Part shown: in pieces, positions 21,701-36,197 of the stretch | How positions within the stretch are numbered: the stretch's first letter is position 1 | Layout of the letters: each line of letters starts with the position of its first letter | The notes under the pieces: generated by a model | Database searches by the model: none | What the model was told of the DNA's origin: nothing | Seen by the model: the letters and a program-made list of their open reading frames with translations, nothing else | Position numbers and translations under genes: made by a program | From: Kappaphycus alvarezii | Taxonomy: Eukaryota > Rhodophyta > Florideophyceae > Gigartinales > Solieriaceae | Reading direction: 5' to 3' | Length of the DNA: 64,000 bases | NCBI GenBank assembly: GCA_002205965.3 | Contig: NADL03000012.1 | Location: 434,001 to 498,000 of the forward strand

Positions 21701-24700
21701 AACGCGTAAACGTAGAGACTGATCGCCCCTACATGCAAACTAGATAGGGTGTTACGTCAATTCTACAACGATAAAAAAATGATGACAGAGCCCAGCACCC
21801 TAATTAATCCTTTTTACTTCTCTTAGTGACTCAATTTCGGCATTTAACATTTTATACAAAAGCCCACTTGAATATCATGAACTGCACATATTTTATGGTG
21901 ACTAAAAGCTTCATATCTGTGTGAAAGAGAGATAGTAGCTTTCCGTATCTTTATAATCTTACGATAGTCTGCTCCTATTATACAGATTCATTTAACGCAC
22001 GATTATCTTTCTCTTTCTGTATGTGCCTTTTTTTCATAACGCTAATTATAAGAAAAGAAGCCTGTATTCATAAATGAATCATATTTTTCATATCCCTGTG
22101 CATTTATTGTCGCAAAAATCCTTGTAAATTGGGCCATTACAGAATACTTTCTGTCTTAAATTTATTTTACAGGCTTATTTGGTGATGATGAGTACGTTTT
22201 ATGCGAATTTAGCGAAATAATGGAGTATGAGTGGGCTTAATGCTATTTAGTATTAGACAATAGAGAGGGACATTTAATCTGTTTTATTTAAGTGCTTCGC
22301 ATTCATTTTTTATGTCTTTTTTTCTGGTAGCTGAAACCAATTATGTCGTTCAAATTCGATCCCTTCTTATTTTAATTTCTGCGTTCAGTGTTAAATTTGT
22401 ATCCTTGAGAGTCCTCGAATAGCTTTGATTATATAATATTAAAAGTATCTAAAATATCGATTGATTAATAAAAAAATTATTCTAGTTCCCGCATGAATTC
22501 AATACATCCCTAGCGCTTCGACTATCTTATTGTTCTGGGAATTATTCATTTCATTCGCAGCCAAATTGCCGTATTTGTTGTTATTTCAGCTCCACAGATG
22601 AGATACTCAATTAATTGATCCGTTACAAAAACTGAAAAATAAATTTGAACAATAGGAATCACTTTAATGTGAAGAATCGTTTTCATTTTCCACACTTGTT
22701 TGAAACCATGACACTACCAATCGAACGGAACTCAGGTAAACTATCTTGGATTTTTTCAGACTTTTGGAATAATTTAACCGATAGCGCGCTTAAGAGCTTG
22801 GTCAATGATTTAGACCAGTCTCCGTAATGATTTAGACCAGTCTCCATGAGGAGTCGCAACGAATGAATTATCGAAAACTTTTCAAAAACTTATTCTGTAG
22901 CAAAATGCGATCAAGAGATTATGAGTAGTATAATGAATGGTCTTCATGTATTAAAGAAACTGAAACCAATTTCAAGTAGGTGAAAGAACACATTTTAAAT
23001 TCTAAAATTGTCCTCAACACTTTAGCTATTCTAATAGGGCAATACTGTGCCATTCATATAGACCCGAAAACCTTTTTTAAGATATAATAAATATCAATAA
23101 GCACATCTAGATGAGATAAGATGCTAATTATAGAGTCTAACCTTAGGTAGTTGATAGTATCATCAAAATAAGAGCATTTACTACCTCCTGTTTCCTCAAA
23201 AAATCATTATTCAGGTAATTAAAATACTTCAAAGCACAATTATAGAAGCTTACGTTCTTTCTTCTCCCGATTCACTCTAATTTTCGCCCTTCTGTTACAT
23301 TTATAGACCGTTTACAATTTTTTCCTTAATATTCTCCGATTTATTCAGAATTAATTTTGAGGCGCCAGTGTTCTGAAATACATTGCTAGTGAAGGGATAT
23401 CACAACCAATGGTCGGCTTCTTATGCAAGGCTCTCGGACGTTCGGACGGTAATTCAATTTGGGTATATAAACAGCCGTGTTGAAGCTGCTACAGGGCATT
23501 TGGCCACAATTTGGCCGCGTCGAGGGAGGTTGAACGTGACTATCAGTTTAATACACTCCGACTGTTCTAGATGGATATGGCCAGAGCCTGAGTGCTACCA
23601 TGCAAGCGATTTTCTACAAATAGGTGAGTCTCACTGACAGTAAAACACCTTGTAGAGTCATCGAATTAGTATAACTCAGCTTAGAAACATTAAACCGCTG
23701 GTTCCAGCAGATTGGTGGACTATTACTCAAGCTTCCGTTGTTTTCATTGCTACTGTTACTAGCACTGTTTTACTTCAACCTTGCCGACCAAACCCTACTT
23801 GCTGTTCCCCTTGTTCAGCTTGGGATTAGTCTGACATCATACATGGGTTTCTATTTGAATTTTCGAAAAAGAAAATGACTGCAGTGAACTTTCAAAGTAT
23901 TATGGTGCTTCCATTCTTTCATCGAAATCGAAAATTACTTGAAATACTGAAAAAAATCGATAAATGATTTCTTATAAAGAGAAAACTGAATATTTATGAC
24001 GCTATAGTTCATGTTTCTTCTGCATATTTTTGGAATTAGTTTAGGGCAAAAATAACTTTATGGATGCTAGTTGATTTGTACTGAAGCACTTATATTTCTA
24101 AAACAGTGAAGAGGGAACTGATAGTTTCTACTAGTCTATGGTTTGCGACCTGATCTCTCCTGTACTTTGTAAATAGTGTGTCTTCTTGCTACTGACAAAC
24201 TAAATAGCCTACGTACTAACACTAGAAATAATTTGTCCATATTCTCTGAATACTTATCCATTGTGCTGCGTCCGAAAGTTTCAAAAATGCGGGAGGTGTT
24301 TTCTATAGTGCTCCTATATTCAAGAAAAACCATGTCTACTTATAAAATGTTCCAACAAGTTATGGGGATATGATAAAATTAAGCGAAAATTACAATTCAG
24401 TTGCCAATATACCATCTTAAAGTCTATAAATTATCAGCATTTTGGCAACTCAATCGGCTATTAAGAAAAATGGATCACAACATTTATCGATCTTGTCACT
24501 TTTCCGTTTTTCATGTAAAGAAATATGTTATATTAGTACCTGAAATCAATTTTTCAGTTGATGATATTTTCCAGATAAAGAAGATAAATTTGACTTCGAA
24601 ACTTTCGTAAATCCTCTAAAACACCAAAACATGACATTTTACAGCATAGCAATCAATCTTGTGCCGTTAATTTTGCATTTGCGTTTTTCCAAGGCAAAAG

Positions 24701-27700
24701 AACTTCTTTTGAATGGTATTTTTAGTTGCAAATAGCTCCTTGGAGAACGCGTAATGTTCATAATTAATTCCAGTATATTTCATTAACCTAGCGGTAGTGC
24801 ACTTTGCATAAATTTCATCAGAGTACATCTGAAAATCCTAAGTATATTATCATCTGGTATCATTTCCATTAAATGAATTAATTATAGGTCAGGTGATCCA
24901 GAAGGCGATTACACCACATCAAAACTTATTTTTAATGTAATGCATCCATATTTATGAAGCTAATACTTTCCTAATTTGGTTATCATAATGATGAAAACAA
25001 TACAATGATAACATCTACAATATCAATATTCCTTGTTTTACATAGTATTTTTTGTTAGTAACAGATTATAAAATAGCACTTCTGTTCATAATCTCTGTAA
25101 ATTCAGCTTTCCAAAAATTGATTCACTCAACAGGAACTTTTCGTGAAGGATTACTCTTGAGTTAAATGAAATAATCAAAAAGATTTGAAACTTTATAGCA
25201 TAGTGAGGTGCAATGGCCGTCATTCTCTCCGATAAGTAAATATTTTTCAATGGGAAGTTTTGTACGCATACTCTTTTTGACTTGGAAGGTCAAAATTTTC
25301 ATGCAAAGTAAGTGAAAATGCTACAAGAAGTGTGTAAAATTCATAAGTATAACCGAATAAGCGAAAATAGACACATTTTATCAAAAAAGCCCTTTTTGTC
25401 TTGTTTTAATTGCTTTAAATTACGCAGCGTTCTGAAAAGAATATATTAATATTCTTCTCAGATTGGAATAAATCTAGCATTTTTCTTTAACTAAATTTTC
25501 TAATATTTAATGACCAGGAGGCAAGAAGTTAATGGTATTTCACGAGAAAGCAATCAAATTGAATCGTTCGTAATTCCTTAAAAAGTTTCAATTAACTTGA
25601 AAAAAATGATACTTGAGGTTCAAACTGTCTGTACTAGTCAAAAAATAGATGCATATTGTCGAATCTTAATTAAAATATTCTTGAGATACGATGAGTTTTA
25701 AATCTATCCTAATCCAAATAAAAAGAGAGAGTCAGAATCATAAATGTTTTTATACTCATTGATAAGGAATATAATTCTCACTTCACATATTTTTTGAACC
25801 TGAAGAATAAAAAATATTTGCAGCAATTCATTTCACTGCAGAGAATCTAAGAGGGCATTATAATTTTAAGTTCATGCGCTTTTTATGTTATCCAGTTAGC
25901 GAAATGATTGTGTAAATAAAATCACGGATAACTATAATTGGTAAAATACATCTTTTAACTAATACTATGAGGGTGTCAGAAATTGAAATCGGATTTTGGT
26001 ACATAATTGTCACTAGAAGTGAACTATAATGGTTATATTCTCCAGTAGCTCATAATTACTAGACTTTTTTCATTATATACTTAGATAAGCCGTTTCAGGA
26101 CTTTAAGAAACTATTTATTGACATTTAGGTATTCCTTAGTGCTTTATATGCCTCATTTATCACTTTAACCTCAATATAAGTGGTGATATTGTCATTGTTC
26201 GCAACTTTAAGAGTATTTTTGTGTTAATTCTAAAATTCAGATTATTTATTGAGGAAATAAAATTTAATTATCCCTTTTCTTAACAGTCTGCATTTCTTTC
26301 AGCTAAGTTTCCCACCAAAACAGCAAAAATTTCAATACGATTGCAAATCATTTGATTGAAGCAGGTGGTGTCATCAGAACTTGAATAATTATCTATACTA
26401 ACTCTATATGCTATGGGCATCAGTTTTTTAAAACATTCTTTTACACATCAAGTATAGATTTTGAAAATGCGCTATGCAATTCATGTTTGAAGTAATTTAC
26501 ATCTTCTCTTCATGCAAACAAAAAGTAACTTTCAGGAATAGTTCTTGCAAAATTTCTGTCCAGTATTTCAAGATATAGCAAAAAGATCAAGTTTTCCATC
26601 TGAACTACAACTTCAAATTTCCACGCCATCTTCCATCCCATATTTCTGCAAATTTAGATATCAAGGCGTGATGAAATGTTGCAAAAATGCTTTAAGTTGC
26701 TCAAGCCTTCTTATTGAACATTTACTTAACGTTAAATTCATGAAAATAATTTTCAAACCCAAGATAATAGCTCTCAAGGTTCAATAATTAGCTCTAAGTA
26801 CTGCTTCTCTGAAGCTTATCAACTAGGGCAAGCCAAAACTGTAAATTAATCACTCAATTTCTTGTGTGTGTTAAATTTTTTACATATGCGTTTCTTTCTG
26901 TATTTAAACTATACTTTGTGGAAACATTTCATGTGCTTTAAATATGTTGTCCTTTTGAATCAATTCGTACATTTTATATTATAAATTGACCTCGACCATT
27001 GAAGCATCAAAAGGTAGCCTCAAATACCTTATTGTGAGATCGTCAATATTACAGAGAGCCCAAGCGAGTTTGAGATATCAACTGATCCCTATTAAAAGTT
27101 TCAATTGTGCTTCTTATTCCCTTTGGGTGACTAAATCATTAGATGAGGAAAAGAGAAGCTCATATGCGGATGATAGCTCCATCTTTGCTTCAGCATCTGT
27201 TCCTTTTTTCACCAACTCAATTGGGGACTTTTTTTTGAAACTATTTTCCGCTTTTATCACGTTATTCTTCTTATGAGCAAAACTTTTACATTAATTCTGT
27301 GATTTACTTTACATAGTTTGTCAATTCTTGCGATTTTCCAAAGAATAGGAGAGAGGGAAAGTTTGAAAAGTCAATATGGCAAGTAAAACATTCACATGGT
27401 TACTACAGTCTCATATTTTCGGTTTGTTCCCGGCACTTGAGATTTTTATTTCATTTGAAGTTGATATTACATCAACTTTTCAATCTCTCGCGCGGTTAGA
27501 AAAGTGTATAAACAGGAGCACTATTTCGAAAATTAGAATCAAAATCGAGTATTCACGTTTTATAATCCATTATTAGAAATGTAAGAAGTATTTTTTGCAG
27601 TTAATTCCTTTTTCAAAAATCAAAAAATTAATAGAAATAAAAAATTAAGACGTATGTATAGAAAAAAACCAAAACTCCAGTTTATTGGACAAATATTTTC

Positions 27701-30700
27701 AATGCTGATACGTATTACCAACAGAATAAAAATACAAAACTTACTCATTCTCATTTTTACTTACAAATAAGCCAGCGCCTATTTCATAACTCCACTACAA
27801 ACCAATTTTTCGTACAAGGTGTTAGTCCTTCAAATTATGATACGACTGTTTTCCTCTTCTCTTGTATTGCACAGCCTTTAAAAACATAAATGCAGCAAAT
27901 GAATGGATATGCGGTATTAAACAGATTTAAAACTCAGTTCAAGTTCAATTTTACTTACTTTTTTGTTTCTGGATATCCTAACTCTCAAATATCTGCTAAG
28001 ATTTCGGAAAAATCCACAGCAATAGCGATTGCTGTCTTAGAATAGAAAAGTTTTTGGAGATCTGTAATAGCCATTCGTATCCTAATTATTCCCTCCTTCT
28101 ACGACACTGGACAACTTTTTTGCTTTTTTATCATCCCATTACCGTCCTTGTGAGCATAATTCTTTCATTTTACACCTCTTTTTGCTACTTGTTCTTCTGA
28201 ATTCAGAATTTTTGTAATCTGATCAATTGATTTTACAAAAAATGTCTTTCTGTTATGTACATTTCAGATTCCTTTTCTAAATTTAAGCACATAAATATGG
28301 AGAAAACTCAGTAAGCTTTCGGGGGACCAAAATTTCTCCGCATAATGCTTTCCGGATTTTAAAGGATAATAGTTTTGTAGTCTAATGGATTTTCGATTTT
28401 AATTACAATTAAGACCTTTAATTAATAGAAAAGAGAAGAGCGATTAAACGTTCCGTTTCAGTGATATAAAACCGGGCAATTTACAAGCTAAGGACATCCG
28501 AACGATTTTTTGGAGCTTAAATAAATGGAATTGGGCTTTTATACCTAATAAGCTAGTAATATCACGTATCCGGCATGTTTATCTACGACATCGGAGTAAA
28601 TTGTGCAACTAAAACAAAGCTTTGGCTTTCAATTCCTAAAAAAATTAATTATCTTTCCAAACGGTTTATATCGGCTTCATACACATCAACGCTTCATTTC
28701 GTGTAAGAATGTTCTCGTGAAAAAGCTTTGATCGAAAAAAAATACAAGAGTTCCAAGTTCCTAGTACCCAGTTAAACTTGATCTGTAATTTTTTGCATTA
28801 TTTACTAATTTTTTTTTTTACTTGAACCAAATCGTTGAAAAATAATGTAGATATTTAACTGCCCCTTTAAACTTGATATTCGTTATTAGCAACAATAAAC
28901 AGTCATGAAGATCGTCATGTAGTTATTCTTTATCCTCTATTCCCTGCTTCTTCGATCACTTGTTCGACTTTTTATTTAGCACCAGCCTCAAACAGTACAC
29001 ATTTTAGTCTCCCCCTGATATAATTATCATTATTGAAAATTTAATTTTTAACAACTTCTAATTTTATTCCAATATAGTTGCATTCCCAAGTATTACAAGA
29101 ACTATATTCAGACAAAGATCGAAGATTTTCTTGTCTTCAGTTGTGCGAGAAATATTCTACTAAATCTTTATGTGTTTCAATTTCGTTCTATGAAGTTTTA
29201 GCCCATCTCCTTTTGAGTTACCGATGATTTATTGAGATCTCCTGTAATTTTCATGCACCGGTTGATACAATCAGAAATTTTCCGTCATTAAAATTTTCTA
29301 GAAATAAAGTGCACCATTAGAAGTTTCTTCGGTACTTTTTGGCACCCAAGGACGAGATTAAGATGTATCAAAAAAGCATTTATCGAGTTTATGACAATTC
29401 TGAGCCCATGAATGTCTTTTATTCAATTTATTTTCTTGAGGACAGCATTGCTTTTGATTCTGTCAGAATTAAAACTGTTCTGCAAAAAATCCATTCTGTG
29501 GTTCGCACTAAACAGTTTTTGTAAGGAACGAATTTGATTGATGTCACCATTTCCTAAGTTATAGGAATAGGTAGGATTCACTACTTTCTTCGAGTAAAGG
29601 CAAAAAAAGGAGGCTATCGAGATCTCATTACTATCCTTGGAATTTTCTGAAGCAGGTCGAGTGTAATTTAGTGATAAATAAAGATTTTCATTTAAATTTT
29701 GAGAATACGTTTACTGGTTTTGGTAATTTCAGAAAGTTGAGTTGAATACAAAAAATTAAGCGCCAGCTATAGTGGGACTGCTTGAAGCTGATTTGAGAAT
29801 GAGACCATATTTACCATTAAACTTTATTCCAATCAAATACGGCTTCTTATTTTGTTCCAGTGATGTGCCCTATCGTAGTATATTTAATTGTGAACCTTCT
29901 CCATGTTTCCACCTTGTAAGCTGTTTACCCATTATTTTCAGGGAAGCTTTTTGAGTTTGGATCGGTGGGTCGATTACAGATAATGGATATTCTTCTCCCA
30001 TTATGTACTATTTTCCATTCATTGAAACTACATAGGGTGGACCTTAAGTAGCGGGCTATCGTTTTTCACATCCCAACTTCCTCGAGTTCTTTGGACATAT
30101 TGTAGTAATGCCATGCTTCAACTCGAAACCATGATTAAGATTAACAAAAGAAGTGGAACGGAATCTGCAAAAAAATCTTATTTTTCCTTAGTCAATTTTA
30201 AAATAAGTACTAAGCGCAAGATTGTTAAAAAAGCAACAAGAATTTCTGTAATCTCATTAAATTCCATTTTAGTCAACTTGGTATCATTTTATCTCATGCT
30301 GCGTACTATAATTATAATTTCATTACTGAGTTTCAAAAATATTTTAATTCTTTGGTTAATGGTTAGTAATATTCCATTATACTGATATTGAAATTACCTT
30401 CAAGAGTGACGTGTTGAACTAACTATCAACTATTACATTCCAAAGCTTTTCCAAACCTTTTTTTAATTGTAGAACTCTAAGATACCCCAAAAAATTAATA
30501 AAATTATTTACTATCAAGGATAACATTAAAATTGCTCAAATTTTTGCCTTTTTATGTTCGTTTCAATGCTTATCATCGCCTAGTTATGTAGAATTTGATA
30601 GCAAAAACAAATGTCTTAAAAGTAATTATCGCTACTTCTCAAAACCTGAATGAAATCTACTTCAGCGGAAGCCCTTGTATTTGATTCAATTTTAACGATG

Positions 30701-33150
30701 CGTAAACCCATGGTAAGAATGCATGAAGAGTGCTCACTTCAATTTTGTTTTCGTTTAGAAAAATATGAGCAAACGCGCAGATATAGATAATTTGATCACA
30801 GCAGTAATATTTCTGTCCCCCATTTTCCGTCTTTAGCTTTAATCTGGCCCCTTTTGAGGCATTATTACATGTTTTGGCTCATTTTATGGGGTTATGTTAG
30901 TCTGTTACCAACAATACGAGTTAATTGGGTGACCTTCAAGTATCTACAATGAACAATTAAAATACAGGGCACATCAAGTGGACACGCAATGTCAATCTCA
31001 AATTCGTTGTCACCTCTTACAAGGTTCTGTATAAATGGATCGAACCAATACCATATAAATGGGATATTGGAACAAAAAGTACCTTAAAAGTGTTATGGAA
31101 CTCATGCTATGTGACGTTCACCAATCATCAGATTGAAGAATAAAGGTTTTTTCTTGTGTTTCCGTAAATTTTACCTCACATCATTCTCTTCGTTATTTAT
31201 TTCAACGATAGTATCATCTTAGGTACCTGGGTCTTCTCTAGTCATTCTTCAGCTACCTGGTACACAGATAGTCCCTTTTATTTAATGTTTTATTTCAATT
31301 CGAGAAATGAATGAATAAAAGATATACAATAAAGTAATTCATAAGTACCTTTCTTCAGATTTGTTCTACTAGTTTCGGGTATATCCACTGTATAAGTTTT
31401 TCGAAGAAAAACACAAGATGTTAATCGCCCACTGCTGAAATTCCTATTCTTCCCTTGTTCACTTAAAACTACTATGTATGAATTTATTCGCTGTTTGCTT
31501 TTTCAACAGCTTTTTAAGTAATCTGTGATAGAATCATATCTATTTACACTGAAAACTTGGTCATAACCGTGATGTTTTTCATAAACTTTTTGTGTGTACT
31601 AAACTATAACTATTGTACTATATGTAAAGTAACCACTGCAAAAAATCACTCAGCAAATTCGATATTTATCCTACGTGAGTAATTTTTCGAAATGAATATG
31701 GGGTAGAAGCAATACTTTTTCTTTGGATTAATATTTTTACTAATCTTCCGCGGATACGTCAGTTTCGAATTTACGCCAACAAAAACATTCTGCATCAAGT
31801 AGAATAATTATAGAACATGGAAACATAGCTACTTTGAGATGAAATTCTAAATTATTGATCACTATATTACTAATGATGGATCTTAAGGATGTATAAGGTT
31901 CCTATATGTTATCTCAAAACAAAAAAAATTGAAAATTTTATGAACATATGAAATTTATAAAAGTTTTCTCTTTGAAAATATAAATCAGAAACAGACTATT
32001 TAATTGCTGTATGAAAAAAATTAAAAATCCTTTCTAAAGTATTATCTATAATTTTAACTATCAAATCAATTGAACTAAGATGTTTGAACTTTGTCTACTA
32101 AGAATAATGATGGTTTGCTTTTTATATTTGCATTCATTGGATGCAAATAATGAGACTAGAGAGAAATCAAACATCTTTTGAGAGCATCATTTGTTCTATG
32201 TCCTAGAAATATTATCAATTTCGGTAGTTAAAATCTACCATATGCCTCTCTTAGTAATCTCTTCCCCCTCGGCGGAATGAATCATTTTATCTTTTAACAA
32301 AGAAAAATGAAATCCATTGCCAGAGTTTTGCTCATATGAGCAATAAATTCACTATTTTTAATTATGAATCATCACACATGTCCCTGTTTGGGTTTCATTT
32401 AATTTAACTCCTTTTTTCCAGGTAATGGCGCTTTGGAAATGATTATTATTGTTTTCCCTGTTTACCGTAATATAAAAACCAAAATGTTGAGGTCAGAACC
32501 CAACCACTTCTTGTGCAATATAATTTCAATTCAATTTTCATAAAACGATATATTGATCGATCTGGTACCAAAATGGAAAGAATGAGTTCCGCATATGGTC
32601 TTAGATAATATTAGTTTTTTTTTTTTTTTATTTTCCAAGTTGATTTCATTTCACTGTCGTTATTCTCATATTTCTTCTGTTCAATCAAAACTTGGAAGCA
32701 GACTTTCTTTTTAAATTCAACTCTCTGAAATAAATAATAACAATGGATAATTACGTCCTGGATAGGAAGCAGCCAGTACTATCGTTCATAAGATACGATT
32801 TACGTGAAAAATATTCAGCTTAAGCATAATATTTCTTTCCGTCGGTATCTGGTTATAGTGTCAATAAAAATTATGATTAGGGGAAGTTGCTTTGTTTTAA
32901 TTTCTATCGATTGCAACAGCCTTTCTGTAAATTTTAAATTGAATACTCTGGGCTGTTTACATTAATTAAAGGCAAGTTGAAATTATTTTGTATATTATTT
33001 AAAGCAATTGATTCAACCAAACATGAGTTGGGATTTTTCTATATCTTATTTCCTGTCTCAAAAAAATCGTATCTTTGACAGAAGCATCGATTGTTCTGAG
33101 TAACATCTCTATGATATTCGGAGACTTTCAGAATAAAAGAATAATCATGA

Positions 33151-33175
33151 AATTAAGAACATGATGTTCTTAATT
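33151..33175. repeat. Perfect 11-bp AT-rich inverted repeat, 3-nt loop
   Basis: AATTAAGAACA and its complement TGTTCTTAATT flank TGA. AT-rich palindromes of this size can arise by chance in a 16-kb AT-rich block, so the weight is small. Confidence 0.4.
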
Positions 33176-35750
33176 CTAAGTGAAGTCTCAAGTTGACATT
33201 GCTAATGATTTTCACTTTCTGAAATTTTGTTTTTCTATTTTAGTTTGCATTGAAAATGATAAACTACCAAAAAATGATGTTCATATATCGTAATATTGGG
33301 TTAATTATTCACAGAATGACTGCAAAATAACTAATTTTTGACCATGACCCATGAGTTTATTATTTTATTTTAATTCATTTTTTGGATTAATTCCATAAAC
33401 GACAAGCATAATTTACTTTCTAGCAGCTCAATCACTGGAAATTTTATTTTTATTCCGCATGTGTTCTTACTTATTTCGTTTTTTAGTTTTTCCATATACG
33501 CCAAGACATAGAATTGCTTATCTCAAGGAGTTTCCGCATTTTATTATGATACATTGAGATTTTTTGGACAAGCCGAGAGCAGGACGACTAGAAGTGGTTC
33601 ATAAGAAAATTTATTAGGTAAATTCCAAATAAATGCGTGCTATTCAAATGTTTTGAAAACAAGTTATAAATGCTAAGAGAGGGTAAAATTTTCCGTTCCA
33701 TGTAATTTATAAGTGCTTCAGCTATTGCACTTGGTAAAACTAGCTGAATCTCTGAATTCGAAAATTTACGTTTATTTTACTAGCTTGAACCATTCTTCCG
33801 TCTTTTCTCTCGTATTCGATCAAAAAATTACTCCGACAGGACACAGGCCTATTTTGACGTCTCATTCTGATGTTAGCTAAGCTTTTCTTGTTATCGTCAT
33901 CAATCATTCTTCTTTTCGAAAAAGTATATGTTACAGGATTTCAACTGTCCATATTGTATTTCCTGCACCTCATCTTCAGGAACTATGTCTTCTGAGCATG
34001 TTTACATTCTGAATAAATTAATGAAACTTGTTGTTTTACTAACCATTTTTTATTTTAGCGTTATTTTTCCGTACTTTATTTGTACCCAATTTTCTTAGAT
34101 TTAAAAAAGTCGGGTAAAGTGACTTCTGGCTCCTTTTTCTAATAATGACGTCTCTATGATTCGCTTTAAGAGGCACCAGTATTTGAGGTAGTCCAAAATA
34201 CATGCTTCATCTTGGTATTAAAATGAGAAATTATTATTCAACAGGTAGCTCACCATAGAATCGCGTAAATTAGGCAAAAACTTTTACATTTTTTATCGAA
34301 CACCGCTACTGAATTTATTAATCTAAGAATACAGGCACCGAAGTGACCAGTAAGATCTTTTCTTGAAGCAAACTAAGTTTTTGCAACTATTTACGTTCAG
34401 GACAAGATCTAACATTATTTCTAAGTCACACACAATAGTAACAAATGTCATTGAGTGTTTTGTTTCATATTACTGAAAAGTTGAAGAACACCAAAGTAGA
34501 GATGCGGGGAGCACCAAGTTGTCATTAAATGTAATACTGCATGAATCTTGATAAAAGTTACAAATGGGAACCTCCTAGAAAACCCGAACTCCCAACCAGT
34601 TCCCTCCGGCTCTTTCCTAAAAAGACATAAAAACTATTAGGAAAAGAAAATTTTAACTTCAAAACATCATTCACTAAGATATTTAATGTGTTTGAAAAGC
34701 TACTTAATGTTCAAATCGTCTCCGGAAAAGTTTAATACCTCCCTGTATATACTATCTACTCGTAGGGAACCGATATTATATCATCTAATATTTTTCTGAG
34801 ATTAAAAAGATTCAAGGGTTCAAAAATTATATTCCTTACCAAAAAAATCATTATAGAATCTTACAAGCAGACTTGATTCCTCTCATATTAGGCGAATTGT
34901 ACACACCGCACAATTCTATATTTTTCCTTAATACAAAGTTATATTCTACGAATTTAAATGAATATATTAATGCTCTTTAGAAGATCATTCTATTCCGTAA
35001 TAACTCGCAAAGAAATTTTAAAAGTAAAGAATTTTACAAAAATCAGATTTTATAATATATTCTTTCCAATTTCACAAATATGTAAACTTCTATAATAACT
35101 TAATAGATTACGTATCAACTGTGCTCCTGTAAACTTTCAATTACTGCAATGTTATGTAGCGGCTATTTTAAATATAGTATTCCTACGACTTCTTTGTTTC
35201 ATTCATCATTTCAATAGTCATATACTTTTTGGTCGGAGTCGATTCGTAACTGCAAATCATCCTTTCAACTTAATTACTGTAAACTTCCTGATCTTTACAT
35301 TCGTATTTAATTTTGCAGCCTCCATTCTAATGGAAGCTACCTTATCCATTATTTTTGTATTTAAAGTAAATATATTGCACCAAAAATATTTTTCAGAAAT
35401 AATTCTCTGACACTTTCGCCCGTAGAAACTCTTTTATAATGGGATATAGGGGGTAACATGAGCATCCATACTGCAAATCTACATGGTCAAGGTCTATTTC
35501 TCTCTTTCCTCTTGAAAAGTACCAGATACTGGATAAATGAAGTAATAATCAGTGAGAAAATCCAAAGAGCTTAAAACACAGGGAAGTTTTCAGTTTTAAT
35601 AACGGCTCTAAATAGTTCCCTGTTCACAATTTATGTTACTTTTGATTTGAAATTCAGTCCCTCTATTGAAAGATACCCGGAAAATCCCATGTATCCAGAA
35701 AAAGAATGAACATTATTATCATTTAAGCAATTGAAATATGGATAAGCGCA

Positions 35751-36197
35751 GTTTGGATGCTAACGGTGCATTCTACAGGTATTACTATGACCCCAAAATC
35801 AATATTTTATATTTTTCTTTCTAAACTTATTACCCTTTTTAATGACCTATACAGTATATTATGCCGAAATGGCTACTCAATTTGCAACTGTGAAAGTAAA
35901 AAATCCCATTCCATCCTTATTGATAATTTCTGGAAAAAACAGCCCAATTTTTCTTCTTTGCGTATTGCTCAATTTTTGAAAAAAGGGATTTATTTTCTCT
36001 GCATTCTTCTGAATCGCACCCAATCTTTGCAAAGATCTGGCACTGGAATTTCGTACCCCTCCAAAAAGGGGCACAGTTGTAGTGCAATGGGCACTCACAC
36101 TGTACTGCCATCGGCAGAGCTGATTTTGGGATCTTTTTTTGATCTGATTCACTGCTAACCAGCAGGCACTGTACAGTACGGTAAGGGCAATTTTTTT
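35751..36197. other. Short segment between AT-rich block and LTR-like repeat
   Basis: Composition rises sharply from about 36,000. Overlapping frames on both strands (35,757-36,158 plus, 133 codons; 35,877-36,152 and 35,917-36,207 minus) show no recognised domain. A GTACAGTAC palindrome occurs at 36,172-36,180. Confidence 0.35.

Larger units (their letters stand above)
19650..35750. other. AT-rich, ORF-poor block of about 16 kb
   Basis: By eye GC is near 30 percent throughout, against roughly 45-55 percent in the flanking gene islands. No ORF exceeds about 100 codons, and I recognise no transposase, reverse transcriptase or RNA gene. There is no obvious tandem array; a 23-bp direct repeat (~22,805-22,845) and a few hairpins are the only repeats noticed. 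I saw no copy of the GTACTGTAC palindrome family common elsewhere. Candidates: a regional AT-rich centromere, an ancient repeat island decayed by C-to-T mutation, or a long intergenic desert. Confidence 0.7.

Noticed and set aside
19650..35750. Possibility that the AT-rich block is an inserted mitochondrial genome fragment
   Set aside because: No cytochrome, NADH dehydrogenase, ATP synthase or rRNA-like sequence was recognised in any frame examined, despite the low GC.
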